From Planctomycetota bacterium (GTDB lineage: Bacteria; Planctomycetota; Planctomycetia; Pirellulales; Pirellulaceae), in the NCBI GenBank assembly GCA_016872725.1, contig VGZC01000013.1:1-64000 (forward strand): a DNA stretch of 64,000 nt. The letters are read 5' to 3'. This document shows, piece after piece, positions 17,802 through 26,200 of the stretch (positions within the stretch are counted from its first letter, which is position 1; each line of letters opens with the position of its first letter). Position numbers and translations under genes: made by a program. The notes under the pieces were generated by a model. The model did no database searches. It was not told where the DNA came from and saw only the letters and a list, made by a program, of their open reading frames with translations.

Positions 17802-19445
17802 TCACTCGTCAGCGGGAGTGCGCGTCGATTGCGTTGGTGCGGACGATTCGATCAGCGATCTCGCTTCGCGGGCGAGCACTCCCCAGCCGATGCGGATCCA
17901 CCAATGGGACGCGGTCGGTTCGCCGTTCGAGTATTTCCTGGTGGGAGCGGCCAGCCAGGACTCGGCTTTCGCCAGCCATTCCCGTGCCTCGTTCGCATGG
18001 CCCAATCGATGTTCGGCCATCGCCAGGAACAACCAGTCCTCGACCTGGCCGCCGATCGCCCGTTGTTCGATGGAATCCTCGAGCGTCGCGATGGCCTCTT
18101 CGAATCGTTCGGCGCGATAGAGCGCGGCGGCGCGCGTATTGACGTGGTTCCGCCGATCGGCTTCCGTGGCGGCCCCGGCGACCGCCTGTTCGGCGAGCGC
18201 GACGAGCCTCGCCGACTCGTGGCTCGGCACAGGAAACAGCATGCTGTACCAGATACGGCGATTGATCTCGCGCGCTCCGATCGAATCGTCGATGGTATCG
18301 ACCAGCTCCAGGCTGAAACGACGGAACTCGTCGGTATGGCCTTGGGCGAGTTTCGCGGACGCGGTGAAGACGGCGACGTTGTCACTCAGGCGGGCGGGGG
18401 GCGTGGCGGCGAAGTCCGCGAGCGCGTTCTCCCACTTGCCCAGTTCCGCCCAGCAATGCGCGCGGCGTCCGATCAGTCGCACATCGTCGGGCCGCGTTCG
18501 GATCAGGCGGCTGAGATGGAATTCGGCCGCCGCGAACTGCCGATCGGTTTCACGTCGTTTCGCCTCGCGATCGTGCCAAGCTCGATTGGCGTCCGCGAAT
18601 TCCCGCTCTAGTCGTGGATCGAGGAGGCGCGTCGCAGGGTCCGCGTTCCACAGTCGGACCCACGCGCCGCCCGCCACCGCCAGTTGGCGGCCGTCCGGAC
18701 TGAACGTCAAACCCGTCGCACCCCTCTTGTACAGGTGAAGGCTCAACGCTTCCTGCCCGCTCGCGACGTCCCAGAGGCGCACGGACCCGTCGAGCGTGCA
18801 ACAGGCGATTCGCCGACTTCCCTCGCCGAAACAGACGCCGGTAACCGGCCCGCCGCGCCCATTCCATTCATGGAGCATCTCGCCCGTCCGCGTACTCCAA
18901 AGCAGGACAATCCCATCCTCTCCGGCGGATGCCACCGTCTGTCCGTCATGGCTGAATGCCAGAGTTTGGACGCGCGCGGCGTGTCCGCGCAGGCAATGGA
19001 ATTCGGTGCCCGTGTCGCCGCTCCGAATCCGGACGGTCGCATCGTCGCCGGAGGACGCGATAAGCGACGCGGTTTCCGTGTTCGGACTGTAGGCGACAAA
19101 CGTTACCGAACCGTCGTGTCCCCGTAGTTCGCGCTGGAGGTCTCCCGTCGAGCCGTCCCAGATGCGCACGGCGCCGTCTTCGCCGGCCGTCGCGATTCGG
19201 GTCGCATCGACGTTGAATGCGACGCTCGTTACGGAACCTGAGTGTCCCTCGAGTCGCAGGATCTCCGCGCCGGATTCCGCGTTCCAGACGCGCGCGGTCT
19301 TGTCTTGGCTCGACGTCGCGAACCGACCGCCGTCGCGGCTGACGTCGGCGCCCGTCAACCAGTCGGTGTGCCCGCTGATCGCCGTTTCGATGCGCGCTTC
19401 CACGGTATCGAATACAAACAGCGACTTCTTGCTGCGTCTCGAGGC
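17802..19445 (-). CDS. WD40/TPR carboxyl part of a frameshifted sensor kinase
   Basis: Continues the kinase at 18946-21159 in another frame. About seven WD40 blades are visible, e.g. GHTDWLTGADVSRDGG...KTARVWNAESG, GHSGSVTSVAFN and SGDDATVRI, ending with SLHLYKRGATGLTFSPDG. After a charged linker, TPR-like helices follow (AEFHLSRLIRTRPDDV, AALYRAERFEEAIATLEDSI, AMAEHRLGHANEAREWLAKA). These would form a protein-interaction platform. No start codon or Shine-Dalgarno fits the first blade, and the kinase frame breaks down at the same point (about 19410-19450). This should therefore be the second half of one protein of about 1100 residues, split by a frameshift or a sequencing error. Confidence 0.75.
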   Translation of the reverse strand, partial: ASRRSKKSLFVFDTVEARIETAISGHTDWLTGADVSRDGGRFATSSQDKTARVWNAESGAEILRLEGHSGSVTSVAFNVDATRIATAGEDGAVRIWDGSTGDLQRELRGHDGSVTFVAYSPNTETASLIASSGDDATVRIRSGDTGTEFHCLRGHAARVQTLAFSHDGQTVASAGEDGIVLLWSTRTGEMLHEWNGRGGPVTGVCFGEGSRRIACCTLDGSVRLWDVASGQEALSLHLYKRGATGLTFSPDGRQLAVAGGAWVRLWNADPATRLLDPRLEREFADANRAWHDREAKRRETDRQFAAAEFHLSRLIRTRPDDVRLIGRRAHCWAELGKWENALADFAATPPARLSDNVAVFTASAKLAQGHTDEFRRFSLELVDTIDDSIGAREINRRIWYSMLFPVPSHESARLVALAEQAVAGAATEADRRNHVNTRAAALYRAERFEEAIATLEDSIEQRAIGGQVEDWLFLAMAEHRLGHANEAREWLAKAESWLAAPTRKYSNGEPTASHWWIRIGWGVLAREARSLIESSAPTQSTRTPADE

Positions 19446-21159
19446 GCGATTCAAACCGGATGGCAAGAGGAGCCGCCGGGCATTCGTCGAGCAGACGATC
19501 GGCGCGATCGATCTGATACGCGGCCCATGCGCCCTGCGCGGCGGCAATGCGTTGGAAGTAGAGGCTCCATTCGGCATCGCGGCGCGCCGTTTCCGCAACT
19601 TGCCGGGCCTCGTCGGCGGCTTTTCGGGAGTGTTCGGTCTTGATGCGTTCCGTATTCGCCTGCTCGCGGCGCCACTCCGCCTTCCGCCAAAGGCCAAACA
19701 CGACGACAAAGCCGATCGTCGTGACGGCCGCGAGCGTGACGGCGAGCGACGCGATGGCCGGATGTCGCCGCGCCCACTTGATCGCCCGCTCGGTTAAGCT
19801 GACCGTTCGAGCGAGGATCGGTTCGCCGCGCAGGAATCGGTCCAGGTCGTCGGCGAAATCCGCCGCCGACGCGTATCGCCGCGCCGCGTCCTTTTCGAGG
19901 CATTTCAGGCAGATCGTGCCCAGATCCCGAGGCAAGGCCGGTTGAAGACGCGTCGGAGATACGGGGTCCTCGGCCGCGACCTGCCGTAGCGTCTCGAACG
20001 GCGAATTGCCGAGAAACGGCGGCCTTCCCGTGATCGCCTCATACAAGATCGCGCCCAGCGAATAGACGTCGGACGCGGGGCCGACATGCGCCGATTGACC
20101 GCGGGCCTGTTCGGGCGACATGTAGCTGGGCGTGCCGACCACCGACCCGGTTCGCGTATGCGCCGCGGGTTCCCGCAACGCCGATGCCTCTTTCGCACCC
20201 GTCGCGCGCGCGGTCTCGTTCCAACTGGGTTCCCGACCCGCGAGGGAGACATCCGCGCCGTCCGATCGCTTTGCCAATCCAAAGTCGGCGATCTTGGGCT
20301 CGTAATACGCGGCACCTTCGCGCGGTCCCAGCGCGACGCCGCCGTCACGGTCGCTCGGAGCGAGCAAGACGTTGGCCGGTTTCAAGTCGCGGTGCACGAC
20401 GCCCCGCTGGTGCGCGTAATGGACGGCCCGCGCGAGCCGGACGACAAGCTCCGCCGCACTCGAAGCCGGAAGCGCCGCATGGAGGAGGAATTCGTCGAGC
20501 CTCCCGCCGGTCACAAGTTCCATCGTGAAGTAGGGGCGACCCTCGTGCGCGCCGACCTCGAAGATCTGCACGATGTTGACATGCTGCAGCCGGGCGGCCG
20601 ACTCGCCTTCCATTTGAAACCGGTGAAGCTCGCGCGCGCTCGCGAAATCCCCCGACAGGACCATCTTCAACGCGACGTGCCGGTTCAAGCCGACTTGCCG
20701 CGCCCGGTAGACGACTCCCATGCCGCCGCGGCCGATCTCCTCGATCAACTCGTAGTTGCCGATCCGCCGTCTCGATGGCAATTCCACGATCGCCGAGGGC
20801 GACTCTTCGCCGAGGCTCGGACGAGTCCGCTGTAGCTGTAAGTCAACGGTCGAGCCGCCGGACGCGTCGCCACATACTTGCTGGTGGACTTCAATGAGCT
20901 GCCGCAAGTCCTCGCGCCACTGAGGAAACCGCGTGAGCCAATCGTCACATGTGACGCCTTGGTTGAGCTCCGATCGCACGACGTACTCGGTGTAGATCAA
21001 CTCGATCGCCAAGTCCGGATGGGCTGCGATTTCCGGATATCGAGCCAGATACTCCTCGGCGGACGTCGTCTCTCCGGCTCGTATCCGGCGTCCCAAGTCG
21101 CTGCAGGCGGAGCGAACGACCTGCTCGAATTGCTCCGAAGCCGGTGGGCTTTTCGGCAT
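18946..21159 (-). CDS. Serine/threonine protein kinase (frameshifted before its WD40 part)
   Basis: Hanks-type kinase. Residues 30-92 hold two copies of a planctomycete kinase-associated motif (EEYLARYPE and DDWLTRFPQ). The kinase domain spans about 136-430: IGRGGMGVV loop 142-150, VALK lysine 165, HRD 256-258, DFG 292-294, MSPEQ. The activation segment is unusually long, with about 60 inserted residues between DFG and TGSVVGTPSY. A membrane segment lies near 466-490 (ASLAVTLAAVTTIGFVVVFGLW), followed by a coiled-coil-like stretch rich in Arg and Glu. From about residue 570 the frame stops making sense, while WD40 sequence starts in another frame, so the tail down to 18946 is probably not native. 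It is divergent from an ECF-type sigma gene 157 bp away, a common planctomycete pairing. Role: signalling, probably coupled to that sigma factor. Confidence 0.85.
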   Translation of the reverse strand: MPKSPPASEQFEQVVRSACSDLGRRIRAGETTSAEEYLARYPEIAAHPDLAIELIYTEYVVRSELNQGVTCDDWLTRFPQWREDLRQLIEVHQQVCGDASGGSTVDLQLQRTRPSLGEESPSAIVELPSRRRIGNYELIEEIGRGGMGVVYRARQVGLNRHVALKMVLSGDFASARELHRFQMEGESAARLQHVNIVQIFEVGAHEGRPYFTMELVTGGRLDEFLLHAALPASSAAELVVRLARAVHYAHQRGVVHRDLKPANVLLAPSDRDGGVALGPREGAAYYEPKIADFGLAKRSDGADVSLAGREPSWNETARATGAKEASALREPAAHTRTGSVVGTPSYMSPEQARGQSAHVGPASDVYSLGAILYEAITGRPPFLGNSPFETLRQVAAEDPVSPTRLQPALPRDLGTICLKCLEKDAARRYASAADFADDLDRFLRGEPILARTVSLTERAIKWARRHPAIASLAVTLAAVTTIGFVVVFGLWRKAEWRREQANTERIKTEHSRKAADEARQVAETARRDAEWSLYFQRIAAAQGAWAAYQIDRADRLLDECPAAPLAIRFESRLETQQEVAVCIRYRGSAHRNGDQRAHRLVDGRRRQPRRRSVRDVEPRQDRARLERGIRRGDPATRGTLRFRNERRIQRRCDPNRDGRRRRRRAHLGRLDGRPPARTTGTRRFGNVCRLQSEHGNRVAYRVLRRRCDRPDSERRHGHRIPLPARTRRARPNSGIQP

Positions 21160-21316
21160 GGCATGGCCCCATCTCTTCTCCGACGGTTGGAACCGAGTCG
21201 GAACATCGGGAATTCGAACGAATGCGCCGACAGGGACGCGCCTGGCGGATTCGCGATGAAGGAAGTGCCCCCTAAGTAATACCACAAGCGCGCCGAAGTG
21301 TTACACTGGATATCGT

Positions 21317-21904
21317 ATGTTGGACGAATTCTCCCAACTCCTGTCTCGGGCCCGCGGGGGCGATCCGGATGCGATGCGCCGCATCGCGGAGCAGTACGAA
21401 GCGAAGGTCCGGGTTGTCGCCCGCGTTCATCTCGGCCCGGCCCTGCGCCCCTATTTGGATTCGCAAGACCTGTTGCAGTCGGTTCACCGAAGCCTGATGG
21501 TGGGGCTTCGCGAGGACCGTTTCGATATCTCATCGCCCGACAAGTTGATTGCCCTGACGTTGACGATGGTCCGCCGCAAGATCGCCCGCCAATGGCGGCA
21601 CCTGAGGCGCCAGGATCGACTCAGCGGCGCCTCGCACGGCAGCTCCAACCTTGCCCTGCTGCTCACGTCGCTGAGCTCGCCGAGGCAGGATCCGGCCGCC
21701 GAGGCGCAATTCCGCGACACGGTTGAGCACCTGTGCGACAACCTGGACGACGTTGAACAGCGTATCGTGGACCTCCGACTTCAGGGCTATGCGGCTCCGG
21801 AAATCGGCGAACGGCTTGGATTGTCAGCGGTCAACGTCCGCGTGCGCATGACGCGCCTTCGACAACGCCTGGTTTCCGCGGGCGTCATGGATGACTGGCT
21901 CTAA
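21317..21904 (+). CDS. ECF-type RNA polymerase sigma factor, kinase-associated
   Basis: 195-residue sigma-70 family factor of the extracytoplasmic-function class. Region 2 is recognisable in LDSQDLLQSVHRSLMVGLRE and the following helix FDISSPDKLIALTLTMVRRKIARQWRHLRR. Region 4 helix-turn-helix lies in VDLRLQGYAAPEIGERLGLSAVNVRVRMTRLRQRL. No anti-sigma gene is adjacent. Instead it is divergent from a serine/threonine kinase, the typical planctomycete arrangement, which suggests control by phosphorylation. TACACT at about 21301-21306 could be a -10 element with a very short leader. Confidence 0.92.
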   Translation: MLDEFSQLLSRARGGDPDAMRRIAEQYEAKVRVVARVHLGPALRPYLDSQDLLQSVHRSLMVGLREDRFDISSPDKLIALTLTMVRRKIARQWRHLRRQDRLSGASHGSSNLALLLTSLSSPRQDPAAEAQFRDTVEHLCDNLDDVEQRIVDLRLQGYAAPEIGERLGLSAVNVRVRMTRLRQRLVSAGVMDDWL

Positions 21905-22131
21905 CGACGCCCGGTGCCCCAAACGACCTTCATCGAGAAGTCCAAATCCCCTTCAAGTCACCCACGATTTTCGGCGAAGACGCGTCAATCTCCGGCGCGA
22001 TGTAACAGATCGCCGTTCTTGCGGCATTCCCTCGTAGCGGCATGTGGGAGTGTCCCACATCGTACGGTTCGCACGACGCCGGCTCGAGTCGGCGCGCCGC
22101 GATGGGCCTTTCGCTTTGGGGGAAAGTCACT

Positions 22132-22899
22132 ATGGCAGGCTTGTTTCAGGATCTGTTCGCTCGGCGTCGCATTCGTAGTTCGGCTCGGCGTCGCCGCACC
22201 CGGCTCGCGATGGAGAGCCTCGAGAGCCGTCGATGCCTCGCGACCGTGAACTTCTTTCCCGAGCTGGGCATGCTGGCCATCGATGGCGACGGGGCCGCAA
22301 ACGATATCCGCATTCGATCGACAAGTGCGGACGATGTCCGCGTCGTCGCGGACGGGCGCGACTACGGCGCGTTCCGAGGGATTGAGACTTTGCGGATTCG
22401 AACGGCCGGCGGCCGCGACTTCGTGGATGTCAGCCTGGGCGCGACGTTCCCGTACCTGTCGGTCGCCCTCGGGCAAGGCGACGATCGGCTCAACGTGACC
22501 GTTGCCGATCCGGCCGGCGCCGACCCGGCGGTGGACCCGCCCGAGCCGGATCGGGTCGGTCGGATCCGGATTGACGCGGGCGCGGGTGACGACTTCGTGG
22601 ATGTGAACCTGGGCGCGACGTTCCCGTATCTGTCGGTCGCCCTCGGGCAAGGCGACGATCGGCTCAACGTGACCGTTGCCGATCCGGCCGGCGCCGATCC
22701 GGCGGTCGGCGACCCGGCGGTGGACCCGCCCGAGCCGGATCGGGTCGGTCGGATCCGGATTGACGCGGGCGCGGGTGACGACTTCGTGAAGGTCCGTCTT
22801 CCGCACGATCGATATTTCATGGATATCGATATGGGGTCGGGAGACGATGTGCTTCAAGTGATCGTGGGTGATCGCTCGAAGCTCGGCGGCGGTCGATGA
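22132..22899 (+). CDS. Secreted protein with LEPR-like start and duplicated Asp/Gly repeats
   Basis: 255 residues. The basic amino end with MESLESRRCLATVNFFPE resembles the LEPR-XLL-type start of large planctomycete surface proteins, thought to mark export; here Cys replaces one of the usual leucines. The rest has Asp/Gly-rich strands like calcium-binding beta-roll or haemolysin-type repeats (for example GGRDFVDVSLG, GQGDDRLNVTVADPAG, GAGDDFV, GSGDDVLQV). Two units are nearly identical. ATG 22132 is chosen because the basic export-like end begins there and ggggaaag precedes it. The protein is short for this class. Function unknown; surface-exposed and possibly calcium-binding by analogy. Confidence 0.7.
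   Translation: MAGLFQDLFARRRIRSSARRRRTRLAMESLESRRCLATVNFFPELGMLAIDGDGAANDIRIRSTSADDVRVVADGRDYGAFRGIETLRIRTAGGRDFVDVSLGATFPYLSVALGQGDDRLNVTVADPAGADPAVDPPEPDRVGRIRIDAGAGDDFVDVNLGATFPYLSVALGQGDDRLNVTVADPAGADPAVGDPAVDPPEPDRVGRIRIDAGAGDDFVKVRLPHDRYFMDIDMGSGDDVLQVIVGDRSKLGGGR
22417..22779 (+). repeat. In-gene tandem duplication (174- and 189-base units)
   Basis: The unit starting gacttcgtggatgt at 22417 recurs at 22591 with only a few base changes. The second copy carries one extra 15-base insertion (5 residues, itself a local duplication of GDPAV). A partial third start occurs at 22780. The near identity at DNA level implies a recent duplication or ongoing gene conversion. Confidence 0.85.
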
Positions 22900-22991
22900 T
22901 CCGACGGGTGAGGCGGTCCTGAGCGCCTGTGGATCCGTAGGCACGCTCGCCAGAGCGTGTGGAATCTCCGCGCGATTCGGCCACCGACCGT

Positions 22992-23153
22992 CTATTTCTC
23001 GTAACGAATCAACAGCGTTTCCTTGTTCGCGAAGTGGCGAGACCACTCCCGCGTTTTCGTCGCCAGCATCCGGTCGGTGCGAATCGCGTTCAGTCCGGCG
23101 AGCGCGGCGGCCGTTCGTTTCAGCGCGTCGCGGCGGTGGATTGCGTTCCTCAT
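22992..23153 (-). pseudogene. 53-residue twin-arginine gene remnant with strong start signal
   Basis: MRNAIHRRDALKRTAAALAG is a twin-arginine-type signal start as found in planctomycete secreted enzymes, but after about 25 residues the frame passes into a short tail (REWSRHFANKETLLIRYEK) and stops. The start has a strong Shine-Dalgarno (aaggaaat, 8 bases upstream of ATG). The most economical reading is a secreted enzyme that has lost all but its two ends, as at 4283-4840. The tail does not let me name the family. It could still make a micro-protein. Confidence 0.5.
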
Positions 23154-23297
23154 CGCGATTTCCTTGTTGGAGGTCGCGGGCGGGACGCCGATCATCCTTG
23201 TCGCGGGAATAGGCCGTTGTCCCCGGGGCATCCGAGGCCTCGTCCGAATGGAACGCGTTGAACGCGGCGATCGGCCTTTCGCGCGAAGAGACCGCGG

Positions 23298-26200
23298 CTA
23301 TCCCTGGCCGCGCGCCTCCCAGTATTGCTCGGCCAACGCCTTGATCCGCTTGAGGTCCAGTTTTCCCGAACCCAGGATGGGCAGCTCGTCGACCTGGAAG
23401 AAACTGTCATTCGCCGGGATAAAGATGTTCGGAAGGCCTCGGTCGGTGAGCCCCTTGCGGAGATCCTCGGGAGATCGCGAAATCGGAAGATGGAGAACGA
23501 TGAGTCGCTCCCCCTTGCGTTCGTCCGACACCGACGTCACCACAGCCCTCAATCCGCCTTCGTCGTCGGCGCCGAGCAACCGATTCAATTCCTCTTCGAC
23601 TTGGATATGGGGTACCATTTCGCCGCCGATCTTCGAGAACCGGCTTTCGCGGCCCGTGATGTGGATGAAGCCGTCCTCGTCGACATGCGCGATATCGCCC
23701 GTCACATACCATCCGTCCTGGATCACTTTGCGAGTCGCCTCGTCCTGCCCAAGGTAGCCCTTCATCACATTCGGGCCCTTGATCAACAACATTCCGTCCT
23801 GGTTCACGCCGAGCGGATCGCCCGTTTCGGGATGGACGATCTTGGCGCTGACGTCGGGCACGGGCCTGCCGACCGAACCTTCGCGCAGCGTTTCCTGGAA
23901 ATTGTCGGCCGATCGGCTCGGCGGCACGTTGACCGAAACGAGCGGCGAGAGTTCGGTCGTTCCGTAACCTTCAACGGGCCTCACGCCGAAACGCTGCTCG
24001 AACGCGTCGGACAGATCCTGAGGCAATTTTTCCGCTCCGGCCACGACCACATCGAGCGATGCGAAATCCTCCTTGTCGATGCGTCGCAGGAAGGACCGGA
24101 GAAACGTCGGCGTCGAGAGGAGGATCGTGCCGCGCTGCGTCCGGCAGAGTTTCCCGATCTGCTTCGCGTCAAGCGGGCTGAAGTGATAGGCGCCGCGGAC
24201 GTCCGTATTCAAGACGGTCCACATCGAAATCGTGTATCCGAACGAGTGGAAGAACGGCAGGATGCCGATCACCACATCGTTGTCGCGCAGCCGCACGACC
24301 TGATCGACGGCGTCGGTGTTCGTCGCGACGTTCGCGTGCGTGAGCATGACGCCCTTAGGCATTCCGGTGGATCCCGACGTGAAGATGACCGTCAGCACAT
24401 CGTCGGCCTTGATCGAGGAAAGGCCCAGCAGTTTCTCCAACACGGGTGCGGGAGTCGCGAAGGCGTGAAGGCCTCCGATGAGCTTGTCCGCCAGCGAAAC
24501 ACGGTCCTTGAAGTCCTCGAGGAAGACGAGTTCCGCGTCCAGTTGAAAATCGAATTTCTCCATGAACTTGCGGCTGGTGAGCACGTGGCGGATATTCGCC
24601 TGCCGGATGCAGGCGTTGATGACGTCGCTTGTCACCGTGTAGTTCAAGTTGCAGGCGACGCGCCGGTCGAGCGCGAGGGCCGCGTTGGCCACGACCGACG
24701 CGCAAGCGGGCGGAAGCAACAACCCGACATGCGTCTCGTCGTTGCGAAGGACGCCGCGGCGCAGCAGTCGCCTGAAAATCAGCGACCGCATCAGCAGCGC
24801 GCCGCCCGTCAACTCGGCACCGGTCGAATCGGCGACCTTGCCCCGGAACCGGTATTTCTTACAGCGCCGGATCATGTTGCGCGGTGGAGCAAGGGGCGGG
24901 TTCGAACGGCTCTGCACGGCTTGAGCTCCCAAAGCTTGGACGGCCTGCCGGATTTCGAACACATCCTTCGGGTCGTGAATCGGCGGGCCAAAGTGGATGG
25001 CAACAGGATACGGCATCTTGCGAGGCCATTTCCAGAAAAATCGGCCCCGTTCGAAACTGAAAATACTGCCCCAAAGGCCGTCGAGGTAAACGGGGACGAC
25101 CGGGACACGCGCGCCCTCGAGGATCTTCATGACGCCCGGCTTGAACCCTTGCACCTGTCCCGTCCGCGTGATGCCGCCCTCGGGAAAAATGCAGACGATC
25201 TCTCCTTGCCGGAGCGCTTCGCGCGCCTGCCGAATGGCGGAGGCGATCGCCTTGGGTTTGGAGGAAATGAGGATCGCGTCGGCGAGTTTTCCGAGCCACA
25301 GCAGGAATCGGTTATCGAAATTGCCCGCGTAGACGATGAATCGGATCGGCCGCGAGCTGGTGACGAGCAGCAGAATCCCATCGGCCCACGAAACGTGGTT
25401 CGCCGCCAGAAGGCACCCGCCTTGTCGCGGCAGATGTTCGGCGCCGTGCAGCCGGATGCGGTAGAGCGTATGGGTGGCGAACCAGACGATGAACCGGACC
25501 GACGCCTGGGGAAGGAGCCAAAGAACATAGACAAGCACGGGCCAGGTTCCGAGTCCGGCGAGCAGGAAAACGCCGCGCGCGGAGAGCAGCGGCCGTTTTC
25601 CCGCTTGGCCGAAAACGGCGCGAATCGCGTCCCGATCGTCGGGGAAGCGTTCATGATATTCGAGCTCGATGGACGCGTCGCGGCGTCGTCCACGCTCGGC
25701 GATCTCGACCCACAACAAGTGAACCAATGCCGAGGTCCTCGCTTCGGCCGGGACACGGGCCAGGAACGTCTCGACGCGAGGCGCATCGCCCGGCTCGTTC
25801 CATGCCTCGTGAAACGCGCGTTCGGCGTCCGCGACGGCGATCCGTGAGCGTTCGGTTGGCGGATCTCTCAGGTTCGCGTCGATCGCCTCGAAGGAACCCG
25901 GGAACGTCGGGAACCGCAGGACATAGAACAGAATCGAGAAGACGAGAACGCCCGAAAAGACAAGGAAGTTCGTGGCCGCGAGGATCGATCCGCGCGATTC
26001 GGGCGGACTGCGGTGTTGCACATAGCTTTCGAGCGGAACCGAAAAGAGCCCCGCGCTCGTTCCGAGCAGGAACAACAACGCGCACGCCGAAATGAGACCC
26101 GCCGACCAGGGCGAGACGAGCGTCGGATCGAACAGGTCGCCCCGAATCAGGAACAAGAACATGGAACTGATCGCGACGCCGCCCGCTCCGATCGGAAGGA

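Noticed and set aside
23325-25847. Very long open frame on the plus strand opposite the LplT-PlsC-Aas gene
   Set aside because: Antisense of a gene with clear enzyme motifs in a GC-rich genome; the translation is rich in Arg, Glu and Gln without motifs. Long antisense frames are expected here.
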